The translations under genes and the position numbers were made by a program. From assembly GCA_903832625.1 (NCBI GenBank), contig CAILCI010000027.1, positions 1 to 64,000 on the forward strand: DNA of 64,000 bases. The letters run 5' to 3'. Each line of letters starts with the position of its first letter. The first letter of the stretch is position 1. The notes under the pieces were generated by a model. The model saw nothing but the letters and a program-made list of their open reading frames with translations, searched no databases and was not told where the DNA came from. Below are positions 57,645 to 64,000 of this stretch, one piece after another. This DNA is from an uncultured Burkholderiales bacterium (GTDB lineage: Bacteria > Pseudomonadota > Gammaproteobacteria > Burkholderiales > Burkholderiaceae_C).

Positions 57645-60356
57645 GTGACTGACTCTTCTCCAAAACACCAAGACCTTCCCGCATTAGATGCTTTGACCGC
57701 AGGCGCCTTCACGGCAGCTACCTCTGGCGAGCGTTCTGCCAAGCTGCGCGACTGGCTCCACACGCAACCCTCGTTGGCTCAATTGCAAGCGGTTTTTACC
57801 GAAATGAGTCACCGCGACAAAGGCGCAGCCAAGATCGTGCGTGAAAAACTCGACGAGCTGCGCCGCACCCAAGGCCAAGAAGCTTTGGTGCAAGAGTGGT
57901 CGCTCAAAGGCGAAGCACTGCGCGACGCGCCCCGCCTCAATTTGGCCGACGCCTTGGCTTGGCAGCGCGATGCCGCCAAAGCAGGTGCGCCGCTGTCGCG
58001 CGAGCCGCTGACCAGCCTCAAAACTGCGCTGAGCGAACGCATCAAAGCGATTGAAGATTTGCAACACCAAGCCTTGGTGCAGCGTGAAGCCGCGGTGCTG
58101 TTGGCGCAACGCATTGAGGTGCTCTCCACCAAATCGTGGCATGACGCTCTGGCGCAGCACGAGGCTTTGCAAACCGATTTGGAGCGCTGGAATGCGCAAG
58201 CCCAAGCCTTGCAAGACAACGCCCAGTGGGCGAGTGTGGACGCCAAATTCCCCCCCGCTTTGCAAACCAGCGCGCAGCAAGTGCAAGCCGTGTGGGGCGC
58301 GTTTGGCGAGGCCTTGGCCTTGACGCAAGCCGCCGCTGCCGATGCGGCTGCGCCCCTGCCTGCCGTGCCCGCGTGGGCCGATCAAATCCGTGCTGCGCGT
58401 GGTGAAAAAGTGGCTGAAGCCGCTCCTGCTGCTGCATCCAAACCCGCGCCAAAAGCCGCAGCCAAACCCGCTGGCGTCGATTCCACTCGCGTGCTCAAAC
58501 CCACGGCTGATAAAGCCGTGATCGACGCGCAACGCTTGGCTTTGGCCGAACAAGCCGAAGCTTTGTTCAAGCCCGCCAAAGCGGCAAAAACGGACGCAGC
58601 AGAAAAAACCAGCAAGACTGCAACCGTTGAGGTTGAACCTGTTCTTGAACAGGCTGAGGTTCAAACACAGCCCCAAGTGCCCAGCGATGCACAAACACCG
58701 CTGGTTGAAGCCACTCCCACAGAAGCTGAATCAACACAGCCCGTGTCTGAGCAAGCAAGTCAATCTGAGCCAGAACTCGTGCCTGCCATGGGCGGTCGCA
58801 AGCTTCAAGAAGCCTTGCGCAATTTGCGCGAAGAGTGGAAAAAAATCGACAAACTCGCCGCGCCCAACCCTTCCTTGTGGAAGCGTTTTGATGCCGCTTG
58901 CACCCGCGCACACCAAGTGGTGGACGTGTGGCTGAAAGAAGCGCGTGCGCAAACCGCTGCCCACAAAGCACAACGCTTGGCGCTCATCGAAGAAGTCAAA
59001 GTTTGGGCTGCAGAACACGGCCAAGGCCCCGATTGGAAAACCGTGGCGCGTCAACTGCACAACTTTGCCCAACGCTGGCGCGATGGCGGTCATTTGAGCG
59101 AAAAAATGTATGCCGAGCTGCATCCCTTGTGGAAAGCAGTCATCCATGACGCCCACGCACCCTTGGAAGCCGCACAAAAAGCCAGCTTGGCGCGTCGCCA
59201 TGCCTTGATTGCTGAGGCGCAAGAGCTCGGTGCTGCGCCCACTTTGCGCATCGACGCTGTCAAAGCCCTGCAACTGCGCTGGCAAGAAGAAGCGCATTCG
59301 GTCGTGCTCGACCGCAAACACGAACAAAAACTCTGGGACGCTTTCCGCCAACCGATTGACGAGGCGTTTGCGCGCAAAACGGCAGTGCGTGAATCCACCC
59401 ACACCGCCATGAGTCCGCATGACAAGGCCGTGGTCGATGCGGCCAAAGCTTTGGAAGCTGCCAGCGCCAAAGGCAATGCCAACGATATTCGCCAAGCCAT
59501 GCAAGCGCTTGAAGCGGCTGTGTTGGGTCAACAGGCAGCTGCAGCACCCGCCAAAGAGTCTGCGCCTGCCTCAAAAGAAGCTACCTCGCAAGAAGCTGCA
59601 TCTTCCAGCGATGCAGTCAATGACGTATCTGACACGCAAGCAACCGCCAGCGATGAATCTGCCAATGCTGAAACGGTAATGGCTGAAGAAGCTGCGCCAC
59701 AAGAACCCGCCAAGCCCGTCAAACCACCCAAGCCCGTGGTCGCAGTGCGCGGCGACGACCGTCCCGGCCAAAAACGCACCGAAGCTGCTCCAGCCCGTGG
59801 ACGTGATGGCAAGCCTGTGCGCAAATTTGACAGCCGTCCTGAAGGCCGATCAGACCGCAGCGAACGCCCCGACCGCGAAGGCTTTGCGCCGCGTGGCCCA
59901 CGTTTGGGCGATGTGGCTTTCCGCGCTCAACGCAATGCGATGGATGCCGCCCAAGCGGCGATGCGTCAACTTGCTGCACAAGCGCATGGCGAGGTGCTCA
60001 CCCAACTTTTGCAAGCCTGGGAAAAACGCGATGCAGCGGCCTTGCCTGCGGCGCAAGCTTTGGGCAACAAACTCAGTCCAGCGCAACGCACGCAATGGTC
60101 GCAAGCCTTGGCGCAGCCTGCCAAAGCCTTGGACGCCACCGCTTTGCTGCGCTTAGAAATTGCCGCCGAATTGCCCACACCTGCGGCAGACATGACGGCG
60201 CGGCGTGCCTTGCAGTTGCAGTTGCTCACCCGTCGCAACGATCCCACACCTCAAATGACTTGGGCCAGCGACGCAGCGCAAGTGCTGGCCAGCGAACACG
60301 ACGCCAATCAGGCGCACCGTTTGCAGGCAGCGTTGAAGGTGTTGTTGAAGCGCTAA
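57645..60356 (+). CDS. DUF349 repeat protein, 903 aa
   Basis: A long, soluble, helical protein starting at GTG. DUF349-type repeats are visible as LQEALRNLREEWKKIDKLAAPNPSLWKRFDAACTRAH and ALQLRWQEEAH...KLWDAFRQPIDEAFARK, among long Ala/Pro/Glu/Lys linkers (KPAPKAAAKPAG, EEAAPQEPAKPVKPPKP) and a basic Arg/Asp-rich patch (RSDRSERPDREG). It resembles the large Burkholderiales DUF349 proteins annotated only by domain. Divergent from the transglycosylase by 84 AT-rich bases. Function unknown; coiled-coil or nucleic-acid association is possible. Confidence 0.85.
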   Translation: MTDSSPKHQDLPALDALTAGAFTAATSGERSAKLRDWLHTQPSLAQLQAVFTEMSHRDKGAAKIVREKLDELRRTQGQEALVQEWSLKGEALRDAPRLNLADALAWQRDAAKAGAPLSREPLTSLKTALSERIKAIEDLQHQALVQREAAVLLAQRIEVLSTKSWHDALAQHEALQTDLERWNAQAQALQDNAQWASVDAKFPPALQTSAQQVQAVWGAFGEALALTQAAAADAAAPLPAVPAWADQIRAARGEKVAEAAPAAASKPAPKAAAKPAGVDSTRVLKPTADKAVIDAQRLALAEQAEALFKPAKAAKTDAAEKTSKTATVEVEPVLEQAEVQTQPQVPSDAQTPLVEATPTEAESTQPVSEQASQSEPELVPAMGGRKLQEALRNLREEWKKIDKLAAPNPSLWKRFDAACTRAHQVVDVWLKEARAQTAAHKAQRLALIEEVKVWAAEHGQGPDWKTVARQLHNFAQRWRDGGHLSEKMYAELHPLWKAVIHDAHAPLEAAQKASLARRHALIAEAQELGAAPTLRIDAVKALQLRWQEEAHSVVLDRKHEQKLWDAFRQPIDEAFARKTAVRESTHTAMSPHDKAVVDAAKALEAASAKGNANDIRQAMQALEAAVLGQQAAAAPAKESAPASKEATSQEAASSSDAVNDVSDTQATASDESANAETVMAEEAAPQEPAKPVKPPKPVVAVRGDDRPGQKRTEAAPARGRDGKPVRKFDSRPEGRSDRSERPDREGFAPRGPRLGDVAFRAQRNAMDAAQAAMRQLAAQAHGEVLTQLLQAWEKRDAAALPAAQALGNKLSPAQRTQWSQALAQPAKALDATALLRLEIAAELPTPAADMTARRALQLQLLTRRNDPTPQMTWASDAAQVLASEHDANQAHRLQAALKVLLKR

Positions 60357-60406
60357 AACGCAATAGCTACTTTGAGCTGCGGCTGAAAAGCCCGCGCAAG
60401 CGGTGC

Positions 60407-61186
60407 TCAGAGGCTCAGTGGTAATCGACAAAGCCCCCGCGTGGGGCTTTGTTGTAGGTCGCGTTGCCAGCACAGCACTTCTAAGCGCGGCGGCGTGGCG
60501 TCGGCTTCCCAGTCGCTCAAGACCCAGCGTGTTTGGCCTTGTCCCAAATCGTGCTCAGCGGGGCGATGCGTGTGGCCGTGAATCAGCGTGTGGCTGCTGG
60601 CGGCGTGCAAAGCGGCTTGTGCGGCTTGGGTATCGACATCGGCATAGAACGTGGTTTGTTGGTGTTTGGCTTGGCTTTGGGCGCGTAAATTTTTGCCAAT
60701 GGTGTGTCGCTCTGTCCACGGTTTGGCTAAAAAATCTTGTTGCCACTGGGGCTGGCGAACTTGAGCGCGGAACGCCAAATAGTCGGTGTCTTCCAAACAC
60801 CAAGCGTCGCCGTGGCTCAATAAAAACTTTTCATCACCCAATCTCAATACGCAGGGGTCGTCGAGCAATGCTATGCCTTGAGGCGGTGTTTGAAGGCCGA
60901 ATAAAAAATCTCGGTTGCCGCATAAAAAATAAACTTTGATGCGTTGCGCCGTGCGCGCCAACACGTCTAGGCATTCAAGTGCGAAAGGTTCGGGCGTGTC
61001 GTCGCCGACCCAAACCTCAAACAAATCGCCCAAGATGAACAAGGCTTGGGCAGGCGTGTGTTCGAGGTGATGTTTCCACGCTTGGAAAGTGTTGGGCTCG
61101 CTGGCATCTAAGTGGATGTCAGAAATAAAGTCCACCCGCTGCCACGCGCTGTCGCCTTGAATGTGGTGGGCGCGGGGCGGTGTCAT
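60407..61186 (-). CDS. lpxH: UDP-2,3-diacylglucosamine hydrolase
   Basis: A 259-residue calcineurin-like metallophosphoesterase that releases UMP in lipid A synthesis. VDFISDIHLDASEPNTFQAW, LFILGDLFEVWVGDDT, CGNRDFLFG, LLSHGDAWCLEDTDY and LIHGHTHRPAEHDL carry the dimetal ligands. Length fits LpxH. It starts 11 bases after ppiB; its 3' end contains the terminator hairpin for the convergent gene. Confidence 0.96.
   Translation of the reverse strand: MTPPRAHHIQGDSAWQRVDFISDIHLDASEPNTFQAWKHHLEHTPAQALFILGDLFEVWVGDDTPEPFALECLDVLARTAQRIKVYFLCGNRDFLFGLQTPPQGIALLDDPCVLRLGDEKFLLSHGDAWCLEDTDYLAFRAQVRQPQWQQDFLAKPWTERHTIGKNLRAQSQAKHQQTTFYADVDTQAAQAALHAASSHTLIHGHTHRPAEHDLGQGQTRWVLSDWEADATPPRLEVLCWQRDLQQSPTRGLCRLPLSL
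60428..60452. terminator. Hairpin after DUF349 gene, inside the lpxH 3' end
   Basis: ACAAAGCCCC-CGCGT-GGGGCTTTGT is a perfect ten-pair stem 71 bases after the DUF349 stop. It is inside the last codons of the convergent lpxH gene. Only a short U stretch follows, so efficiency is uncertain. Confidence 0.5.
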
Positions 61187-61197
61187 GCGGGGCAGTT

Positions 61198-61704
61198 TCA
61201 GAGGGCGACGGCTTTTTCAATCACGACGTCTTCTTTGGGCACGTCTTGGTGAAAGCCTTTGCGTCCGGTTTTGACGGCACCAATTTTGTCCACCACATCG
61301 TGACCGCTGACCACTTTGCCAAACACCGCATAGCCCCAGCCTTGTGCGGTGGGCGATTTGAAGTTCAAGAAGTCGTTGTCCGTGGTGTTGATGAAAAACT
61401 GCGCCGTGGCCGAATGCGGGTCAGAGGTGCGCGCCATGGCCACTGTGTAGTGGTCGTTTTTCAAGCCGTTGTTGGCTTCGTTGTCGATCGGTTCGTCGCA
61501 GTCTTTTTGGCTCATGCCGGGTTCAAAGCCACCGCCTTGGATCATGAAGCTAGGAATGACGCGGTGAAAGATAGTTTTGTCGTAATGCCCTTTGTTGACA
61601 TAGCTCAAAAAATTGGCTGTGCATTTGGGGGCTTTTTCGGCGTCAAGCTCAAGCGTGATGACGCCCATGTCTGCAATGTGCAGTTCGACTTGTGGGTTGC
61701 TCAT
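61198..61704 (-). CDS. ppiB: Cytoplasmic peptidyl-prolyl isomerase (cyclophilin)
   Basis: A 168-residue cyclophilin without leader. [25 protein letters not shown] and [22 protein letters not shown] are the catalytic motifs (FHRVI..F, TAQFFIN). PpiB-like proteins catalyse proline isomerisation during folding in the cytoplasm. It starts three bases after the exported paralogue ends, the usual tandem arrangement. Confidence 0.94.
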   Translation of the reverse strand: MSNPQVELHIADMGVITLELDAEKAPKCTANFLSYVNKGHYDKTIFHRVIPSFMIQGGGFEPGMSQKDCDEPIDNEANNGLKNDHYTVAMARTSDPHSATAQFFINTTDNDFLNFKSPTAQGWGYAVFGKVVSGHDVVDKIGAVKTGRKGFHQDVPKEDVVIEKAVAL

Positions 61705-61706
61705 GG

Positions 61707-62303
61707 TTATTTCTCGATGGTTGCAGATTGAATGGTGATGGTCGTTCGCGGCACGTCGCTGGCAAAGGGGCCGCCCGGGCCTGTTTGCACCGAGCGAATG
61801 CGCTGGACAGTTTCCATGCCTGAGATCACGCGGCCAAATACGGTGTAGCCGGGTTGCTGGGGCGTTGGGTCTAAAAAGCCGTTGTCCACCACGTTGATGA
61901 AAAACTGTGAGGTGGCCGAGTTGGGCACATTGGTGCGTGCCATCGCAATCGTGCCAATGGTGTTGCGCGGCCCGCCTTTGGCCAAGGCTTCGCGGCCTTC
62001 ATGCACCACGGGTGCTCGGGTCGGCTTTTCAAAATAGCGCGCATCGTAGCCACCGCCTTGGATCATGAAGTTGCCAATCACGCGGTGAAAAATAGTGCCG
62101 TCGTAATGCTTGTCGCGCACGTATTGCAAAAAGTTTTCTACGGTTTTTGGGGCCGCATCTGGATACAACTCCACCACAAAGCTGCCAGCGTTGGTGGTGA
62201 ATTTGACGTGCGGTGTTTCTTGCGCCAAGGCGTTGCTGGCAGCTAGCAACAAGCCAAGACCGAAGGCGCAAACAATGCGACGAGAGTTGGAAAAGTAGTT
62301 CAT
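61707..62303 (-). CDS. ppiA: Exported peptidyl-prolyl isomerase (cyclophilin)
   Basis: A 198-residue cyclophilin with signal peptide ([28 protein letters not shown]). [18 protein letters not shown] and [22 protein letters not shown] are the catalytic motifs. Predicted periplasmic folding catalyst. Start overlaps the TPR gene stop by four bases. Confidence 0.93.
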   Translation of the reverse strand: MNYFSNSRRIVCAFGLGLLLAASNALAQETPHVKFTTNAGSFVVELYPDAAPKTVENFLQYVRDKHYDGTIFHRVIGNFMIQGGGYDARYFEKPTRAPVVHEGREALAKGGPRNTIGTIAMARTNVPNSATSQFFINVVDNGFLDPTPQQPGYTVFGRVISGMETVQRIRSVQTGPGGPFASDVPRTTITIQSATIEK

Positions 62304-62887
62304 GGTTTTTGTGAGGGTGTGAGCGCGGGTTGGAGGAGGTCAAGTTTCTTTTTGGCGCTGCTGATTTTGGGGTCGCTTTCAAATGCGCGTGCATACAGCT
62401 GTGCGGCTTGGTGCAAGAGCACATCGGCTAAATTTTCTTGAGCGGTGGTGTAGCTGGGATTGCTGCGCAGCGCTGCTTCAAGCTCGACTTGCGCCAAACC
62501 GTATTCGCCTTTGGCGGCCAGCAGAACGCCCAAGTTGTTGTGCGGCTCAGCAAGCTCTGGAAACTGTTGTGTCAAATCCAAATAAATGGCTTGTGCCAAA
62601 TCGGGCTGTTTTTGCTTTTCGAAAATATAAGCTTTCCAAAAAAGCATTTGTGGATCGCGTGGATTTTTCGCCAGTGTTTGTTCGATCAACTTCAAGGCCA
62701 AGGGATACTTGGCTTGGCGCATGGCCTTTTGAACTTCGTTGTGCGGATCGCTTTGCGTCACGTTCAGCTGCACGATTTGCCCAGGCTGCCACTCATCGGC
62801 AGTGGTCTGCGCGTGTACATGCCATGCACAGCTAAGTGTTATCAAACATAGAAATGTTTGTAGCTTTTGTGAACCAAATTTGTGCAT
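62300..62887 (-). CDS. Exported TPR protein
   Basis: About 195 residues with a signal peptide (QKLQTFLCLITLSCAWHVHA) and at least three TPR motifs: YPLALKLIEQTLAKNPRDPQMLFWKAYIFEKQKQ, AEPHNNLGVLLAAKGEYGLAQVELEAALRSNPSYTTAQENLADVLLH and AAQLYARAFESDP. A lipoprotein or periplasmic scaffold is plausible. I start at MHKFGSQK rather than the upstream GTG. Coupled to the exported cyclophilin. Confidence 0.82.
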   Translation of the reverse strand: MHKFGSQKLQTFLCLITLSCAWHVHAQTTADEWQPGQIVQLNVTQSDPHNEVQKAMRQAKYPLALKLIEQTLAKNPRDPQMLFWKAYIFEKQKQPDLAQAIYLDLTQQFPELAEPHNNLGVLLAAKGEYGLAQVELEAALRSNPSYTTAQENLADVLLHQAAQLYARAFESDPKISSAKKKLDLLQPALTPSQKP

Positions 62888-62941
62888 AGAAATTGAATGA
62901 GGGTTTATCACGTAGTTTGTATACTGGAGCCATTGTAAAAC

Positions 62942-62961
62942 AGGGGGTATCGATGCCCCCT
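62942..62961 (+). other. GC-rich hairpin with T tract in cysS leader
   Basis: AGGGGG-TATCGATG-CCCCCT is followed by three further Ts, forming an intrinsic-terminator-like structure 49 bases upstream of the cysS ATG and just after a TATACT -10-like element. It could attenuate cysS, or stop transcription from the divergent direction. Confidence 0.45.
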
Positions 62962-63010
62962 TTTGATTGCCCGGTTTAGACCCTTCACAAGCGGTCGCAC
63001 TTTTTTACTC

Positions 63011-64000
63011 ATGACTCTTCGCATCTACAACACGCTCTCGCGTGCATTGGAAAACTTTTCGCCGCTTGAAGCTGGACACGTTCGCATGTATGTGTGTGGC
63101 ATGACCGTGTACGACTTGTGCCACTTGGGACACGCCCGCTCCATGATCGCTTTCGATGTGGTGCAGCGCTGGCTCAAAGCCAATGGTCTGCGCGTGACCT
63201 ATGTGCGCAACATCACCGACATTGACGACAAGATCATCAAACGCTCGCTAGAAAACGGCGAGACCGTGCGCCAGTTGACCGATCGCATGATCGACGCCTT
63301 GCACCAAGACGCCGATGCGCTGGGCATTGAGCGCCCGAGCCATGAACCCCGCGCCACCGACTATGTGCCGCAAATGCTCGCCATGATTGGCGGCTTGCAA
63401 AACAAAGGCTTGGCCTATCAAGCCAGCAATGGCGACATGAATTTCTCAGTGCGCAAATTTGCGGGCTACGGCAAGCTGTCGGGCAAATCGCTCGATGAGT
63501 TGCAAGCCGGCGAGCGCGTGGCGGTTGACGATGGCAAACACGACCCGCTGGACTTTGTGCTGTGGAAATCCGCCAAAGCCAGCGAACCTGATGACGTGAA
63601 ATGGGACAGTCCTTTTGGTGCAGGTCGCCCGGGCTGGCACATCGAATGCTCGGCCATGAGTTGCGAGATGTTGGGCGAGAGCTTTGACATCCACGGCGGC
63701 GGTGCTGACTTGCAGTTTCCTCACCACGAAAACGAAATTGCCCAAAGCGAGGGCGCCAGCGGCAAAAAAATGGCCTCGGTGTGGATGCACAACGGCTTCA
63801 TCAATGTGGACAACGAAAAAATGTCCAAAAGCTTGGGCAACTTTTTCACCATCCGTGATGTGCTCAAAGAATTCGACGCCGAAACCGTGCGTTTCTTTGT
63901 GGTGCGCAGCCATTACCGCAGCCCCTTGAATTACAGCGATGTGCATTTGAATGATGCCCGTGGCGCCTTGAAACGCCTCTACACTGCGCTGTCGCTGGTC
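63011..64000 (+). CDS. cysS: Cysteinyl-tRNA synthetase (N-terminal 330 residues)
   Basis: The gene runs off the window and is missing from the ORF track for that reason. It starts [16 protein letters not shown] after a TTTTTTACTC stretch. Class I motifs are [19 protein letters not shown] (HIGH variant HLGH, with the first zinc Cys), [25 protein letters not shown] (second zinc Cys), [17 protein letters not shown] and [10 protein letters not shown] (KMSKS). Charges tRNA-Cys. The anticodon-binding C-terminus lies beyond the end. Confidence 0.98.
   Translation, partial: MTLRIYNTLSRALENFSPLEAGHVRMYVCGMTVYDLCHLGHARSMIAFDVVQRWLKANGLRVTYVRNITDIDDKIIKRSLENGETVRQLTDRMIDALHQDADALGIERPSHEPRATDYVPQMLAMIGGLQNKGLAYQASNGDMNFSVRKFAGYGKLSGKSLDELQAGERVAVDDGKHDPLDFVLWKSAKASEPDDVKWDSPFGAGRPGWHIECSAMSCEMLGESFDIHGGGADLQFPHHENEIAQSEGASGKKMASVWMHNGFINVDNEKMSKSLGNFFTIRDVLKEFDAETVRFFVVRSHYRSPLNYSDVHLNDARGALKRLYTALSLV

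Noticed and set aside
1-64000. tRNA, rRNA, CRISPR, insertion sequence or prophage
   Set aside because: No tRNA-like cloverleaf, spaced direct repeats, transposase, integrase or phage structural gene was recognised on either strand.

Overview
The window looks like chromosomal DNA from a betaproteobacterium of the order Burkholderiales, most like a Comamonadaceae member such as Limnohabitans or Rhodoferax. This rests on protein character and gene order: Bug/TctC-type binding proteins, a glnA-ntrB-ntrC locus, a ZTP riboswitch in front of glyA, a fimT-pilV-pilW-pilX-pilE minor pilin set, tolQRA and a rib cluster. I see no rRNA, tRNA, insertion sequence, prophage or CRISPR array. Genes are packed tightly with many ATGA-type overlaps, and no gene-free stretch exceeds 300 bases. 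The longest gaps are 25186-25419 (glnA control region), 56547-56723 (riboswitch leader) and 32761-32935 (AT-rich promoter region).

Layout. 1-739: end of a fumarylacetoacetate-hydrolase family gene and a zeta-class GST isomerase. 760-7467: an MFS exporter, queD-queE for queuosine precursor synthesis, a BtuB-like TonB receptor divergent from a His-rich CDF metal exporter, a periplasmic solute-binding protein and a nitroreductase. 7559-12223: a MarR-controlled catabolic operon with a PhzS-like flavin monooxygenase, a FAH-family protein with a Tat-like leader, an ACMSD-type amidohydrolase and a Bug solute receptor. 12236-18514: a complete branched-chain/aromatic-acid type ABC importer operon ending in an alpha/beta hydrolase and a small Cys-rich exported protein. 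18642-20575: an RsuA-type pseudouridine synthase, a 62-residue exported peptide and another hydrolase. 20655-25185: a compact run of beta-propeller, polysaccharide deacetylase, fatty acid hydroxylase, EI24 membrane protein and molybdopterin-binding-domain protein.

25189-30053 is the nitrogen-control locus. Two NtrC-type sites and a sigma-54 promoter precede glnA, followed by an exported coiled-coil protein, ntrB and ntrC. 30071-32760 carries exoA, a DUF4337 membrane protein, folA and thyA on the minus strand. 32936-34970 is a three-gene unit of RodZ-like protein, bactofilin and an orphan FixJ-type response regulator; it is my best candidate for a poorly described system, possibly stimulus-controlled assembly of an envelope-associated cytoskeletal scaffold. 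34918-43086 holds a GlcD-type flavoprotein, DUF2069 and YihY membrane proteins, a hydrolase, metY, a CBS-domain protein, aroC and an MFS transporter.

43140-56546 is a long minus-strand run. In transcription order it is glyA (under the riboswitch), nrdR, the minor pilins, ribD-ribE-ribBX-ribH, nusB, an aminotransferase, ybgC-tolQ-tolR-tolA and an acyltransferase. The RibA-like half of the ribB fusion lacks the zinc cysteines, so a separate ribA is expected elsewhere. 56724-64000 has a lytic transglycosylase, a 903-residue DUF349 protein, lpxH, two cyclophilins, a TPR protein and the start of cysS, which runs off the window.
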